DNA of 64,000 nt from CAWDLX01 sp963753485. GTDB lineage: Bacteria; Actinomycetota; Actinomycetes; Mycobacteriales; Micromonosporaceae. Location of the stretch: positions 124,001 through 188,000 of the forward strand of contig CAVWCL010000011.1 of assembly GCA_963753485.1 (NCBI GenBank). Direction: 5' to 3'. Positions 8,146-16,201 of this stretch are shown here, in pieces (positions within the stretch are counted from its first letter, which is position 1; each line of letters begins with the position of its first letter). Below the pieces are notes generated by a model. That model was given only the letters and a program-made list of their open reading frames with translations. It made no database searches and was not told where the DNA came from. The translations under genes and the position numbers were made by a program.

Positions 8146-9633
8146 GTGAGCAGCGCCGACCCCTACGCGCCGGCCGATCCCGGCCACCCGGTGCGGCCGC
8201 CGGGGTTCGTGGTGCCGGTGCAGCCCGGGCCGCCGCTCGCCGGGCCGCCGCCGTGGCCCGGATACCCGCCGCCGCTCGCCGGGTCGGTGGTGTTCGTGCC
8301 GCCCACCCAGGGCTACCCGTGGCGCCCGCCGCCGCCCCCGGTGCCTCGCCGGCGTGGACTCTGGCTGTGGTGGCTCACCCTCCCGCTGGCGCTGCTGCTC
8401 GGCGCCGGGCTCGCCGTCGCCGGCGGCCTGGTGGGCCTGGTCCGGCACGTCGACGCGGATTGGCGCACCGGGGCCGCGGCGCCCGTCGACGCGCCGCCGG
8501 CGCAGGACGCCGGGTCGACCGAGTGGACCGGCTGGGCGCGCCAGGAGGCCGAAGGGCTGGTCACCGCCCAGGGGGCGGCCTTGCTCGCCGGCGACAAGCC
8601 GGGGTATCTCGCCGCCGCCGACCCGGCCAACAGCGCACTCCTCGCCGCCCTGCGGCGACGCTACGACGACCTGCGCGCGATGGGCCTGGGTGTCTGGCGG
8701 CAGGAGATCACCGGCGGGCTGCGCCTGATCGGCGGCCGGAACTGGCAGGCCGACCTGCGCATCGACTACTGCTTCGGCGAGCCCACGTGTACCGTCTCCG
8801 AGCTGGTCGAGAGTACCCAGTGGACGGTGCTGGACGACCGGATCGTGTTGGCCAAGCTGTTGCCGGCCGACGCCAAGTACAAGGGGCCCCGACCCTGGGA
8901 GAGCGACCAGCTCACCGTGCGTACCGGGGACCGGGTCGTGGTCTCCGCGACCGCGACGAACGCCGGCCGGCTGCACGACGCCGTGGCCTTTGCCGACAAA
9001 GCAGCCAAGATCGCCGACGGGTTTGCGAAGTGGGACCTCCCACCGAGCCGCTATGTGATCACCTTTGCCGACCGGCGGACGGCCAAGGTCTGGTACGGCA
9101 GTGCCCAGCCGAACTGGGCCGCCGCCTGGTCGGTTCCGGTCGGCCCGACCAGCACCGAGATCGTGATCCGGTCCGAGGTGGTGGCCCAGTCCGACCTGCA
9201 GGTCCTGCTCACCCATGAGATGACCCACGTCACCACGCTCGCCGGCAAGCGCGACGGGCTCACCGACGAGGCCTGGTGGCTGGTCGAGGGGATCGCCGAG
9301 TACGCCTCGCATCTGGGCATATCCTTCGCCAACTACGACGCCAGCTCGGCCACCCGCCAGTACGTGCGCACCCGGTGGAACGGCAACCCCGCGGTCACCC
9401 CACCCGGTGAGGACGCGACCAATCTCGAGGCGGGCGGCAAGTACGGCGTGGCCTTCCTCTCGGTTCGCCGGATCGCGGAGAAGTTCGGCCAGGCGAAGAT
9501 GATCGACTTCTTCGGCCGGGTGGTCCACGACGCCGACACCCCCGACGCCGCCGCGAAGGGCGCGCTCGGGGCCTCGTGGACGGCGGTGAAGGCGGACTGC
9601 GCCAAGTACATCCGGGCCCAGATCGCCACCTGA
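8146..9633 (+). CDS. Membrane-anchored gluzincin-like metallopeptidase
   Basis: A 495-residue protein. About 65 residues of Pro-rich cytoplasmic N-terminus precede a single transmembrane helix (LWWLTLPLALLLGAGLAVAGG), then an extracellular domain. Near residue 355 it carries the zinc motif HEMTH, and about 25 residues later WWLVEGIAEYAS supplies the third-ligand Glu, as in gluzincin (peptidase MA-like) families. GTG 8146 is preferred; another in-frame GTG is three codons upstream. It stands alone after putA. Substrate unknown. Confidence 0.75.
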   Translation: MSSADPYAPADPGHPVRPPGFVVPVQPGPPLAGPPPWPGYPPPLAGSVVFVPPTQGYPWRPPPPPVPRRRGLWLWWLTLPLALLLGAGLAVAGGLVGLVRHVDADWRTGAAAPVDAPPAQDAGSTEWTGWARQEAEGLVTAQGAALLAGDKPGYLAAADPANSALLAALRRRYDDLRAMGLGVWRQEITGGLRLIGGRNWQADLRIDYCFGEPTCTVSELVESTQWTVLDDRIVLAKLLPADAKYKGPRPWESDQLTVRTGDRVVVSATATNAGRLHDAVAFADKAAKIADGFAKWDLPPSRYVITFADRRTAKVWYGSAQPNWAAAWSVPVGPTSTEIVIRSEVVAQSDLQVLLTHEMTHVTTLAGKRDGLTDEAWWLVEGIAEYASHLGISFANYDASSATRQYVRTRWNGNPAVTPPGEDATNLEAGGKYGVAFLSVRRIAEKFGQAKMIDFFGRVVHDADTPDAAAKGALGASWTAVKADCAKYIRAQIAT

Positions 9634-9848
9634 CTCGCTTCGATGAGGGCTTTGACGAGGGCCTTGCCTTCGTCGTCGAGGCGGACGGTGGCCTCGAACT
9701 GGAGCCGCGGGTCGCCGTCGGGACCGCGCCCTGTCTCTTCGAAGACGAGCGCATCGGTGCTTAACAACCCAAGCTGGCCCCACGCTGACGGCGTGAGGTG
9801 GCCCCACCTCGGGGTCGAGGCGATGTGTACTTGGCTCGATCTTCGCGG
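9634..9848. other. Non-coding stretch with ORF remnant and short direct repeats
   Basis: On the minus strand, about 45 codons (9640-9767) read LVFEETGRGPDGDPRLQFEA and onward without a credible start. They then run into the antisense of the upstream gene, so they look like a gene remnant. Just beyond, TGGCCCCAC occurs at 9775-9783 and 9799-9807. Such repeated GGGGCCA motifs recall ends of IS21-family elements, but no transposase is present. Confidence 0.35.
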
Positions 9849-10196
9849 TTATCCCCAGAAGATGCTGGTGGGGTCGCGGTCGATTTCGGTGAGCAGGTCG
9901 TCGACTCGGGTCGAGGGTGCGTGGAGGTCGTAGAGGTGGAAGCGGAGGTTGCGGTCGCGCCAGTAGAGGGCCCACGAGTTGTCCGCAGCGGTGTAGCGCA
10001 GGCGGGCGATCGGGAAGCTGGTCCATTCCGGTCCGGCGTCCTCGCGCCAGGGCGCGCGTCGCTCGACAATGGTGAGATGTCGCGGCGCTACTTGGCATTC
10101 GACGCGGACCTGGTGGCGGGCGTGTTCGGGTACCCGCACCGCGCACCAGCGTTGCACTCGTGCGACGTCCAGTTCGGGTAGAGCCATTGGGGTCAC
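9849..10196 (-). CDS. DUF3024 family protein
   Basis: A 115-residue protein resembling DUF3024. The core reads from VECQVAPRHLTIVERRAPW through EWTSFPIARLRYTA to NSWALYWRDRNLRFHLYDL. The GTG start overlaps the stop of the upstream gene by four bases (GTGA), so the two are translationally coupled; an ATG three codons in is the alternative. Base composition is visibly less GC-rich than the neighbours, suggesting recent acquisition. Function unknown. Confidence 0.7.
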   Translation of the reverse strand: MTPMALPELDVARVQRWCAVRVPEHARHQVRVECQVAPRHLTIVERRAPWREDAGPEWTSFPIARLRYTAADNSWALYWRDRNLRFHLYDLHAPSTRVDDLLTEIDRDPTSIFWG

Positions 10197-10765
10197 CGGC
10201 CGTTAGCCGCGGCGTTGAGCGCATCGAATGCGGCGTCGAGGCGTTGTTGGCGACGTCGGTTGGATTCGTGGTTGGCTTCTGCCGCCACTGACTCGATGAG
10301 CTGTTCGAGGTCGTCGTCGGTGGTGGCCAGGACGGCGCCGTCGCTGTCGGCTCGGATGCGGAAGACGAGTCGTTCGCAGTCGGGGTCGAGCAGCTGCAGC
10401 TCGCGCAATGCTGCGGCGACTTCATTCGAGAGGACGATCTCGTGGGCGGCCTCGGCCACGGTGAGGTGCCGGCGGCGCAGGTCGAAGGGTGAGTCCTCCC
10501 AGTTACTGATCACGCCGGCGTCGTCGCAGGCGCTGCATTGCCAGTGGATTGGCTGCCCTGGGTCGGTGCGGAGCACGATCATCCGGCCAGGGCAGGGCCG
10601 GTTGGCTGGTCGGCGTCGGCACGGCAGCGCGCTAGCCCAAGCGGTGCCGGCATCACCGGCGGTGGCCGCCCGGACGATGTGGCTCTGGTGCTCGGCCAGT
10701 CGCCGCACCGGGCCCGGGGCATCGGTCGGTAGGTCCAGGAGGTGGTGCAGGTCGGTGACCAACAT
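10193..10765 (-). CDS. Hypothetical protein with possible zinc ribbon
   Basis: A 190-residue protein of unknown function. The middle has four cysteines, two in CRRRPANRPC and two in WQCSACDD, a plausible zinc-binding set. The C-terminal third is charged and helical and ends with an Arg/Gln-rich stretch. It forms a two-gene unit with the DUF3024 gene through a 4 bp overlap. GC content is lower than in the flanking genes. I do not recognise the family by name. Confidence 0.65.
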   Translation of the reverse strand: MLVTDLHHLLDLPTDAPGPVRRLAEHQSHIVRAATAGDAGTAWASALPCRRRPANRPCPGRMIVLRTDPGQPIHWQCSACDDAGVISNWEDSPFDLRRRHLTVAEAAHEIVLSNEVAAALRELQLLDPDCERLVFRIRADSDGAVLATTDDDLEQLIESVAAEANHESNRRRQQRLDAAFDALNAAANGR

Positions 10766-11017
10766 TGCTGGGACTGTATCGACCCGGGCGGTCGGTCTGG
10801 GCCAGGTGGTCGCCTTGGTCAGTTGCCGGCGTGAGCGATCGTGACGGCCGGCTCAAGTGCCGGCTCGGCCCCGACTGTTCGCCCACGGATCGTTGGGTCG
10901 GGCTGTCCGGACTGCTGGCGCGGGCTGCCCCGCCCGGACCCGTGCGATGTGTACCAAAAGCGCGGTGAGGCAGCCTAGATCAACAAGGTGGGGTCGGGTC
11001 TCAGTAGACTTCCGCGG
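10766..11017. other. Divergent intergenic region
   Basis: About 250 bp between the start of the accessory pair and the start of the efflux operon. I see no further gene and no clear operator or terminator. It must carry both promoters. Confidence 0.4.
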
Positions 11018-12469
11018 GTGCCCCGCACCTCACCCCGTACCGCCGGCACCCCCGGCGCCCTCCGCCCCGCCGGCGCGCCGCCTCGTACGTCCCGCGTTTC
11101 CGTGTCACGCCTCGCACCGGTTGTCCTGATCGCCTGCGCGCTCACGCTGAGCGCTGCCTCGTGCACCGGGCCGGCCGAGGGGGTCGCCGCCGCGACCGTG
11201 CACCGGGCCACCGTCGTTGAGGTGGTCGACGTACCGGCGTCGGTGACCGCCAAGGCGGTCGCGACCATGACCGCACCGGCGGACGGCACGCTGGCCCGGC
11301 TCGCGGTCGAGCCGGGCGCCTGGGTACGCAAGGGATCGCTGCTCGCGGTGATCGACTCACCGTCGGCCCGCAAGCGCCTCGCCGACGCCAAGGCCGCCCT
11401 GGCCACGTCCTCCGGGTTCGGCGGCGGCCCGACGGTGAACCTGGTCGCGCTCCAGCGCAGTGTCGACGCTGCCGCCGCCGACGCCTTCGCCTCGGCCTCG
11501 GCGGCCGCTGCACAGGTGGCCGATCCGGCGCTACGCGCGGCGCTGCTGGCTCAGCTGGACGCCGCCCGCACGCACTACGCCGCCGCGGCCAAGGCATCGG
11601 CGCGGGTCCTCGATCAGGTGCAGCGCGGGCTGGCCGGCATCGGAGCGGCGGTGGCCGCGCTCGGCGCGGCCCAGCGGGCCCAGGCGAAGGCCGCCTATGA
11701 CCTGGCCAAGGCGAGCGTCGACGCGCTGACCTTGCGGGCGCCGATCAGCGGGGTGGTCCAGTTCGCCCGGCCGGCCGCCGCGGCGTCGGGCGACTCGCTC
11801 ACCGCCTTGCTCGGTGGCGACGCCGGGGCGCTCGGGTCGGCTGGTGGTCTGGGCGCGGCGGCAACGGGCTCCGCCGCCACCGACCGGACCGTCGCCGGGG
11901 TCGACGATGTGCTCTCGCCGGGCGACCAGGTCGGCGCCGGCCAGCCGGTCGTGACCATTGTGGACATCTCCGAGATCGGGCTGGTCGGCGAGGTCGACGA
12001 GACCGACGTCCTGCTCGTCGCGGCCGGGGTGGGCGCCGATGTGGAGCTGGACGCTGCCCCGGGCCAGGTCTACGAGGCGACGGTGCGCACCATCGACCTG
12101 TTGCCGACGCCATCGGCGCGGGGCGGGGTGGCGTACCGGGTCCGGTTGACCTTCGCCGCCGCCGCCACGAGTGCGGCGGCCAACCACGACCGCCCGCCGC
12201 CGACCCCGCGCCCGGGCATGAGCGCGGTCGCCCACCTGCGCGTGCGGACCGCGGTCGACGTGGTGGCGGTGCCGGCCTCGGCCGTCTTCACCAGCGACCT
12301 CGGGGACACCGTCTGGGTCGCCGGCACCGACGGGAAGGCGGTGCGCCAGCAGGTCACCGTCGGGGTCGCCGGCGAGGATCTGGTGGAGATCCGGGCCGGG
12401 CTGCGGCCAGGCCAGCGGGTGGCGGTGAGCGGAACCGACAAGATCTCCACCGGTGACGACCTGCCATGA
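11018..12469 (+). CDS. MacA/HlyD-type efflux adaptor
   Basis: Periplasmic-adaptor-like protein (about 483 residues), the partner of the following MacB-type ABC transporter. A hydrophobic segment LAPVVLIACALTLSAASC suggests export and possibly lipid attachment, though the residue three before Cys is Ala rather than Leu. The biotinyl-lipoyl half-motif MTAPADGTLARLAVEPGAWV, an Ala-rich helical hairpin, the return half-motif LRAPISGVVQFARP and a beta-barrel region follow in order. A Gly/Ala-rich insert sits around residue 265. Start uncertain: GTG 11018 is given, while GTG 11102 would place the signal segment at the very N-terminus. Confidence 0.8.
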   Translation: MPRTSPRTAGTPGALRPAGAPPRTSRVSVSRLAPVVLIACALTLSAASCTGPAEGVAAATVHRATVVEVVDVPASVTAKAVATMTAPADGTLARLAVEPGAWVRKGSLLAVIDSPSARKRLADAKAALATSSGFGGGPTVNLVALQRSVDAAAADAFASASAAAAQVADPALRAALLAQLDAARTHYAAAAKASARVLDQVQRGLAGIGAAVAALGAAQRAQAKAAYDLAKASVDALTLRAPISGVVQFARPAAAASGDSLTALLGGDAGALGSAGGLGAAATGSAATDRTVAGVDDVLSPGDQVGAGQPVVTIVDISEIGLVGEVDETDVLLVAAGVGADVELDAAPGQVYEATVRTIDLLPTPSARGGVAYRVRLTFAAAATSAAANHDRPPPTPRPGMSAVAHLRVRTAVDVVAVPASAVFTSDLGDTVWVAGTDGKAVRQQVTVGVAGEDLVEIRAGLRPGQRVAVSGTDKISTGDDLP

Positions 12470-13179
12470 CCTCGGGCCCGGCCCCACCCGTCGCGGTGCA
12501 GGACGTGACCCGCACCTATGAGCTGGACGGAGTCCAGGTCGCCGCCTTGTGCGGGGTCTCGCTCACCGTGCAGCACGGCGACTACCTGGCCATCGTGGGC
12601 CCCTCGGGATCGGGGAAGTCGACCCTGATGCATCTGCTCGGCGCGCTGGACCGGCCGTCCACCGGCCGGCTGTTGATCGCCGGCCAGGACGTCACCACGC
12701 TGTCGCAGGCCGACCTGGCCCGGCTGCGCAACGAGGTGATCGGCTTCGTGTTCCAGAGCTTCCACCTGCTCGCCCGCACCTCCGCGCTCGACAACGTCGG
12801 TCTCCCGTTGATCTACCGGGGGGTGCGCCGGGCCGAGCGACGCCGGCGGGCGCAGGAGGCGCTGCGCCTGGTCGGTCTTGACCACCGGCTGGAGCACCGC
12901 CCGAGCCAGCTCTCCGGCGGCGAGCAGCAGCGGGTCGCGATCGCCCGGGCGCTGGTCACCGAGCCGTCGGTGCTGCTCGCCGACGAGCCGACCGGCAACC
13001 TGGACAGCCGCTCCGGCCAGGCCGTGCTGGAGCTGCTCGAGCGACTCAACGCCGAGCGCGCGGTGGCGCTGGCGGTGGTCACCCATGACGCCACCATCGC
13101 CGCCCGCGCCCGCCGCCGGATCTCCATGCGCGACGGCGTGATCGAGTCGGCGCAGCCAACCGGCCAGGTGAGCGGGTGA
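12466..13179 (+). CDS. MacB-like ABC transporter ATP-binding protein
   Basis: A 237-residue ATPase of the LolD/MacB/FtsE group. Walker A is GPSGSGKSTLMHLLG, the Q-loop is in GFVFQSFHLLAR, the signature is LSGGEQQRVAIARAL and Walker B is VLLADEPTGNLD, with the switch His in VVTHD. The ATG overlaps the stop of the adaptor by four bases. Together with the adaptor and the following permease it forms a three-gene efflux or lipoprotein-extrusion type operon. Confidence 0.93.
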   Translation: MTSGPAPPVAVQDVTRTYELDGVQVAALCGVSLTVQHGDYLAIVGPSGSGKSTLMHLLGALDRPSTGRLLIAGQDVTTLSQADLARLRNEVIGFVFQSFHLLARTSALDNVGLPLIYRGVRRAERRRRAQEALRLVGLDHRLEHRPSQLSGGEQQRVAIARALVTEPSVLLADEPTGNLDSRSGQAVLELLERLNAERAVALAVVTHDATIAARARRRISMRDGVIESAQPTGQVSG

Positions 13180-14360
13180 GCATCACCGAGGCCTGGCGGG
13201 TGGCGGTTGGCGCCCTGCAAGCCAGTCGGCTGCGCAGCGCGCTGACCATGCTCGGTGTGATCATCGGGGTCGCCGCGGTGGTGATCCTGGTGGCCATCGG
13301 GACCGGGGCCAAGATGACCGTCGAGCAGCAGGTCGAAGGGCTGGGTTCGAATCTGCTGCTGATCGTCCCGGGGGAGGTGAACTTCGGCGCGGCGCCGACC
13401 GTGTCGCGGCTGCGACTGGACGATGTGGACGCGATCACCCGGATCGTGGGCGACCGTAACCGGGTCGCCGTGACGACTACGTCGGGGGAGACCGTCCGGG
13501 CCGGTTCCCGGAGCCGGTTCACCAGCGTCTCCGGCGTGCTCGACACCACGCCCAAGGTCTTCGTGCGCAGCCTGGCCCGGGGCACCTACCTCAGCCGCTC
13601 CGATGTGGACACTGGGCGCCGGGTGGCAGTGCTCGGCTCGGCGGTCGCGGACGGGCTGTTCCCCCAGCGCGATCCGGTCGGCGCCCAGATCACCCTGGCC
13701 GGCGTGCGGTTCCGGGTGATCGGGGTCTTCGCCCCCCTCGGGCAGAGCCTCGGGGTGAACCGGGACGAGGAGGTGCACATCCCGATCACAACCGCCCAGC
13801 GGGTCTTCGACACCACCCGGATCGACGGCATGGCGGTGAAAGCGCCGGACCGCGACAGCCTCGACGAGCTGGGCAAGAAGATCATCGCGGTGCTGCACCA
13901 GCGCCACCCCGATACCGAGTTCAGTGCGGTGACCCAGGAGCAGATCCTCGGCGTCCTCGGTGACATCCTCGGCATCCTCACCGGCGTGCTGGCCGCCATC
14001 GCCGGCATCTCGTTGCTCGTCGGCGGGGTCGGCGTGTCCAACATCATGCTGGTCTCGGTCCGCGAGCGGACCCGGGAGATCGGCCTGCGCAAGGCGGTCG
14101 GCGCCCGACCCCGTGACATTGCCGTGCAGTTCCTCCTCGAGGCGATCCTGCTGACCACGGTCGGCGGCGTCATCGGCATCGGGCTCGGCATCGGCACGGC
14201 GGTGACGGTGGCCGCGCTGACCCCGGTGCCGGCGGTGGTCACCTGGTGGTCGATCGCCCTCGCCTTCGGCGTCTCGGCGGGGGTCGGGATCATCTTCGGC
14301 GTGGTGCCGGCGATCCGTGCCGGCCGGCTCGACCCGGTCGTCGCACTGCGCACCGAATAG
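13176..14360 (+). CDS. MacB/FtsX-like ABC transporter permease
   Basis: A 394-residue permease with the MacB architecture. It has an N-terminal helix (ALTMLGVIIGVAAVVILVAI), a roughly 230-residue extracellular domain, then three C-terminal helices including GISLLVGGVGVSNIMLVSV and the conserved cytoplasmic stretch RERTREIGLRKAVGARPRDI. GTG start overlaps the ATPase stop by four bases. The transported compound is unknown. Confidence 0.92.
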   Translation: MSITEAWRVAVGALQASRLRSALTMLGVIIGVAAVVILVAIGTGAKMTVEQQVEGLGSNLLLIVPGEVNFGAAPTVSRLRLDDVDAITRIVGDRNRVAVTTTSGETVRAGSRSRFTSVSGVLDTTPKVFVRSLARGTYLSRSDVDTGRRVAVLGSAVADGLFPQRDPVGAQITLAGVRFRVIGVFAPLGQSLGVNRDEEVHIPITTAQRVFDTTRIDGMAVKAPDRDSLDELGKKIIAVLHQRHPDTEFSAVTQEQILGVLGDILGILTGVLAAIAGISLLVGGVGVSNIMLVSVRERTREIGLRKAVGARPRDIAVQFLLEAILLTTVGGVIGIGLGIGTAVTVAALTPVPAVVTWWSIALAFGVSAGVGIIFGVVPAIRAGRLDPVVALRTE

Positions 14361-14531
14361 CCGTACGTCGATGATGTGAAAGACAAAAGAGCAGCGTAAC
14401 CCGGTCGTCACGGTTCCGATCAACTTTCGCGAAGGCATCTCGCGGCTTACTTGTGTACCGGTACCTTTGTCAGGTAACACGCGCGTACGCCCGAATGAGG
14501 GGTATCGCGCCGGGAATGGGATGGGTAGGCC
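14361..14531 (+). promoter_or_regulatory. Upstream region of the small HTH gene
   Basis: This 171 bp gap is noticeably less GC-rich than the flanks. It contains short palindromes (TTCGCGAA near 14426 and GTACCGGTAC at 14455-14464) that could be regulator sites. No gene is seen in it. Confidence 0.35.
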
Positions 14532-14735
14532 ATGGAGCAGAGCGCGGGCAAGTTGGCCGAGGTCACCTTCCTCACGGTGGCTGAGGTGGCATCGCTGATG
14601 CGGGTGTCGAAGATGACCGTGTACCGCCTGGTGCACACCGGTGAGCTGACGGCGGTCCGGGTGGGGCGGTCCTTCCGGGTGCCGGAGCATGCCGTCCACG
14701 AGTACCTACGGGACGCCTTCTCCGAATCGGCCTGA
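14532..14735 (+). CDS. Small excisionase-type helix-turn-helix protein
   Basis: A 67-residue DNA-binding protein of the MerR/excisionase superfamily. The segment FLTVAEVASLMRVSKMTVYR is the helix-turn-helix and LVHTGELTAVRVGRSFRVPE is the wing. It sits just before the gene for ribosomal protein bS22, the same pair found in mycobacteria as Rv0500A-Rv0500B. It is probably a core actinobacterial regulator rather than a phage excisionase, because no integrase or attachment site is nearby. Confidence 0.88.
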   Translation: MEQSAGKLAEVTFLTVAEVASLMRVSKMTVYRLVHTGELTAVRVGRSFRVPEHAVHEYLRDAFSESA

Positions 14736-14955
14736 GCGGCGTCTCGGCCACCCGGAGAGCGAGCATGCGCTGAGTGCCGATTACCGCTTCTCGACGGGCC
14801 CAGGCTAGGCTAAGGGCGACCACGGTGACACCGCAGTCCCGACCATGCGTCGGTGCCGTAGCGATCGAGGTCGACACACAGGAATCCGGACCCGCCGCTG
14901 ACGTGCGTCGTCGAGCCGGTCCGCCCCGCCCGCTGCATGGTGAGGAGACTGCCGT
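14736..14955. other. Intergenic region upstream of bS22
   Basis: No further gene is visible in these 220 bp. The segment carries the bS22 ribosome site (GAGGAG about eight bases before the ATG). A promoter is likely but was not identified. Confidence 0.35.
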
Positions 14956-15057
14956 ATGGGCTCCGTGGTCAAGAAGCGCCGCAAGCGAATGGCCAAGAAG
15001 AAACACCGCAAGCTGCTGCGCAAGACCCGGGTCCAGCGTCGCCGTCTCGGCAAGTAA
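14956..15057 (+). CDS. Small ribosomal subunit protein bS22 (AURKAIP1/COX24 domain)
   Basis: A 33-residue, extremely basic protein starting MGSVVKKRRKRMAKKKHRK and ending RRRLGK. More than half of the residues are Lys or Arg. It matches the AURKAIP1/COX24-domain peptide found in actinobacterial ribosomes (bS22). The ribosome site GAGGAG precedes the ATG. It is short enough to be missed by gene callers. The flanking HTH gene and epimerase are in the conserved order. Confidence 0.93.
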   Translation: MGSVVKKRRKRMAKKKHRKLLRKTRVQRRRLGK

Positions 15058-15124
15058 CGCCCGGACCATCCGGGCACCGGGCCGCGTCAGCGCCACGACC
15101 GTGACGGCATTTCGGGAGGCCTAG

Positions 15125-16201
15125 GTGAATGTGCTGGTGACCGGCGCCGGCCGGTACCTCGGCGCGCACCTCGCCCGCCGGCTCGCCGAGCACCCCCGGA
15201 TCACCCGGGTGATCGGCGTGGACACCGTCGCGCCCACCGGAGAGCTGGCGGAGCTGCTCGACGGCTGGGTCGAGGTCACCACGATGGCCGACCGCGGAGT
15301 GATCGGCGCCGTCGCCGACAGCGACGTCGACGCGGTGGCCCACATGGGTGTGCTCTCCAGCCCGGGCCGGGCCGGGCGACCGGCGATGAAGGAACACAAC
15401 ATCATCGGCACCATGCAGCTGCTCGCGGCCTGCCAGGCGGCCCCGCGGCTGCGCAAGCTGGTGGTGCGCTCCTCGACCGCGGCCTATGGCGCCTCCTTCC
15501 GCGACCCCGGCGTCTTCACCGAGTCGACCCCGCCCACGCTCATGCCCCGCGGCGGCTTCGCCAAGGACGTGATCGAGGTCGAGGGGTACGTGCGCGGGTT
15601 CACCCGCCGCCGGCCGGAGGTGGTCACGACCGTGCTGCGGCTGGCGCCCTTCGTGGGCCCGCAGGCCGACACCACCCTCACCCGGTACTTCGCCCTGCCG
15701 GTGGTGCCCACGGTGTTCGGCCGGGACCCCCGGCTGCAGTTCATCCACATCGACGACGCCCTGGAGATCCTGGTACGGGCGGTGGTGGAGGAGCACAAGG
15801 GCACGTTCAACGTGGCGGGTCCGGGCGTGCTCATGCTGTCGCAGGCGATCCGCCGGGCCGGCCGGCTGGCGCTGCCGGTGGTGGAGCCGGGCATGTCGGC
15901 GTTCGCCGGCTTCGTCAAGGCGTCGGGCATCGGCGACTTCAATCTCGACCAGCTCGACCTCTTCGTGCACGGCCGGGTGGTCGACATCGGCCGGCTGGTC
16001 GCTGAGTTCGGCTTCCACCCGCGCAGCACCGACGAGGCGTTCGAGGACCTCATCCGGGGACGGGGACTGCACCGGCCGGGTGGGTTCGCCGCGTTGCGCC
16101 CGGACGCTGTGACGGCCGCCGAGGCGATGGTCCTGGATGGTGTGCGCGCCGTGCGGACCGCGATCTTCGGCCGGGCGAAGTTGGAGCCGGCTCATGACTG
16201 A
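15125..16201 (+). CDS. NAD-dependent epimerase/dehydratase (SDR family)
   Basis: A 358-residue extended short-chain dehydrogenase. The N-terminal strand MNVLVTGAGRYLGAHLARRL is a Rossmann motif of the GxGxxxG class with the third Gly conserved. Later segments include AHMGVLSSPGR and VVRSSTAAYG; the usual YxxxK catalytic pair is not obvious. In mycobacteria the equivalent gene (Rv0501, galE2) also precedes a PlsC-like acyltransferase. The start is GTG. Its stop overlaps the next gene by 8 bp. Substrate unknown. Confidence 0.8.
   Translation: MNVLVTGAGRYLGAHLARRLAEHPRITRVIGVDTVAPTGELAELLDGWVEVTTMADRGVIGAVADSDVDAVAHMGVLSSPGRAGRPAMKEHNIIGTMQLLAACQAAPRLRKLVVRSSTAAYGASFRDPGVFTESTPPTLMPRGGFAKDVIEVEGYVRGFTRRRPEVVTTVLRLAPFVGPQADTTLTRYFALPVVPTVFGRDPRLQFIHIDDALEILVRAVVEEHKGTFNVAGPGVLMLSQAIRRAGRLALPVVEPGMSAFAGFVKASGIGDFNLDQLDLFVHGRVVDIGRLVAEFGFHPRSTDEAFEDLIRGRGLHRPGGFAALRPDAVTAAEAMVLDGVRAVRTAIFGRAKLEPAHD

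Noticed and set aside
9775..9807. Intact IS21 element
   Set aside because: Only two short end-like motifs are visible; neither transposase nor helper ATPase gene is present.
7801..10425. 870-codon antisense frame opposite putA and the metallopeptidase gene
   Set aside because: Composition is typical of antisense frames in high-GC DNA, and the opposite strand carries real catalytic motifs.
12813..14699. Long minus-strand frame opposite the ABC transporter genes
   Set aside because: Shadow of the ATPase and permease genes; no start site or domain.
14532..14735. Phage or plasmid excisionase marking an integrated element
   Set aside because: No integrase, attachment repeats or tRNA nearby, and the gene keeps a conserved position beside bS22.
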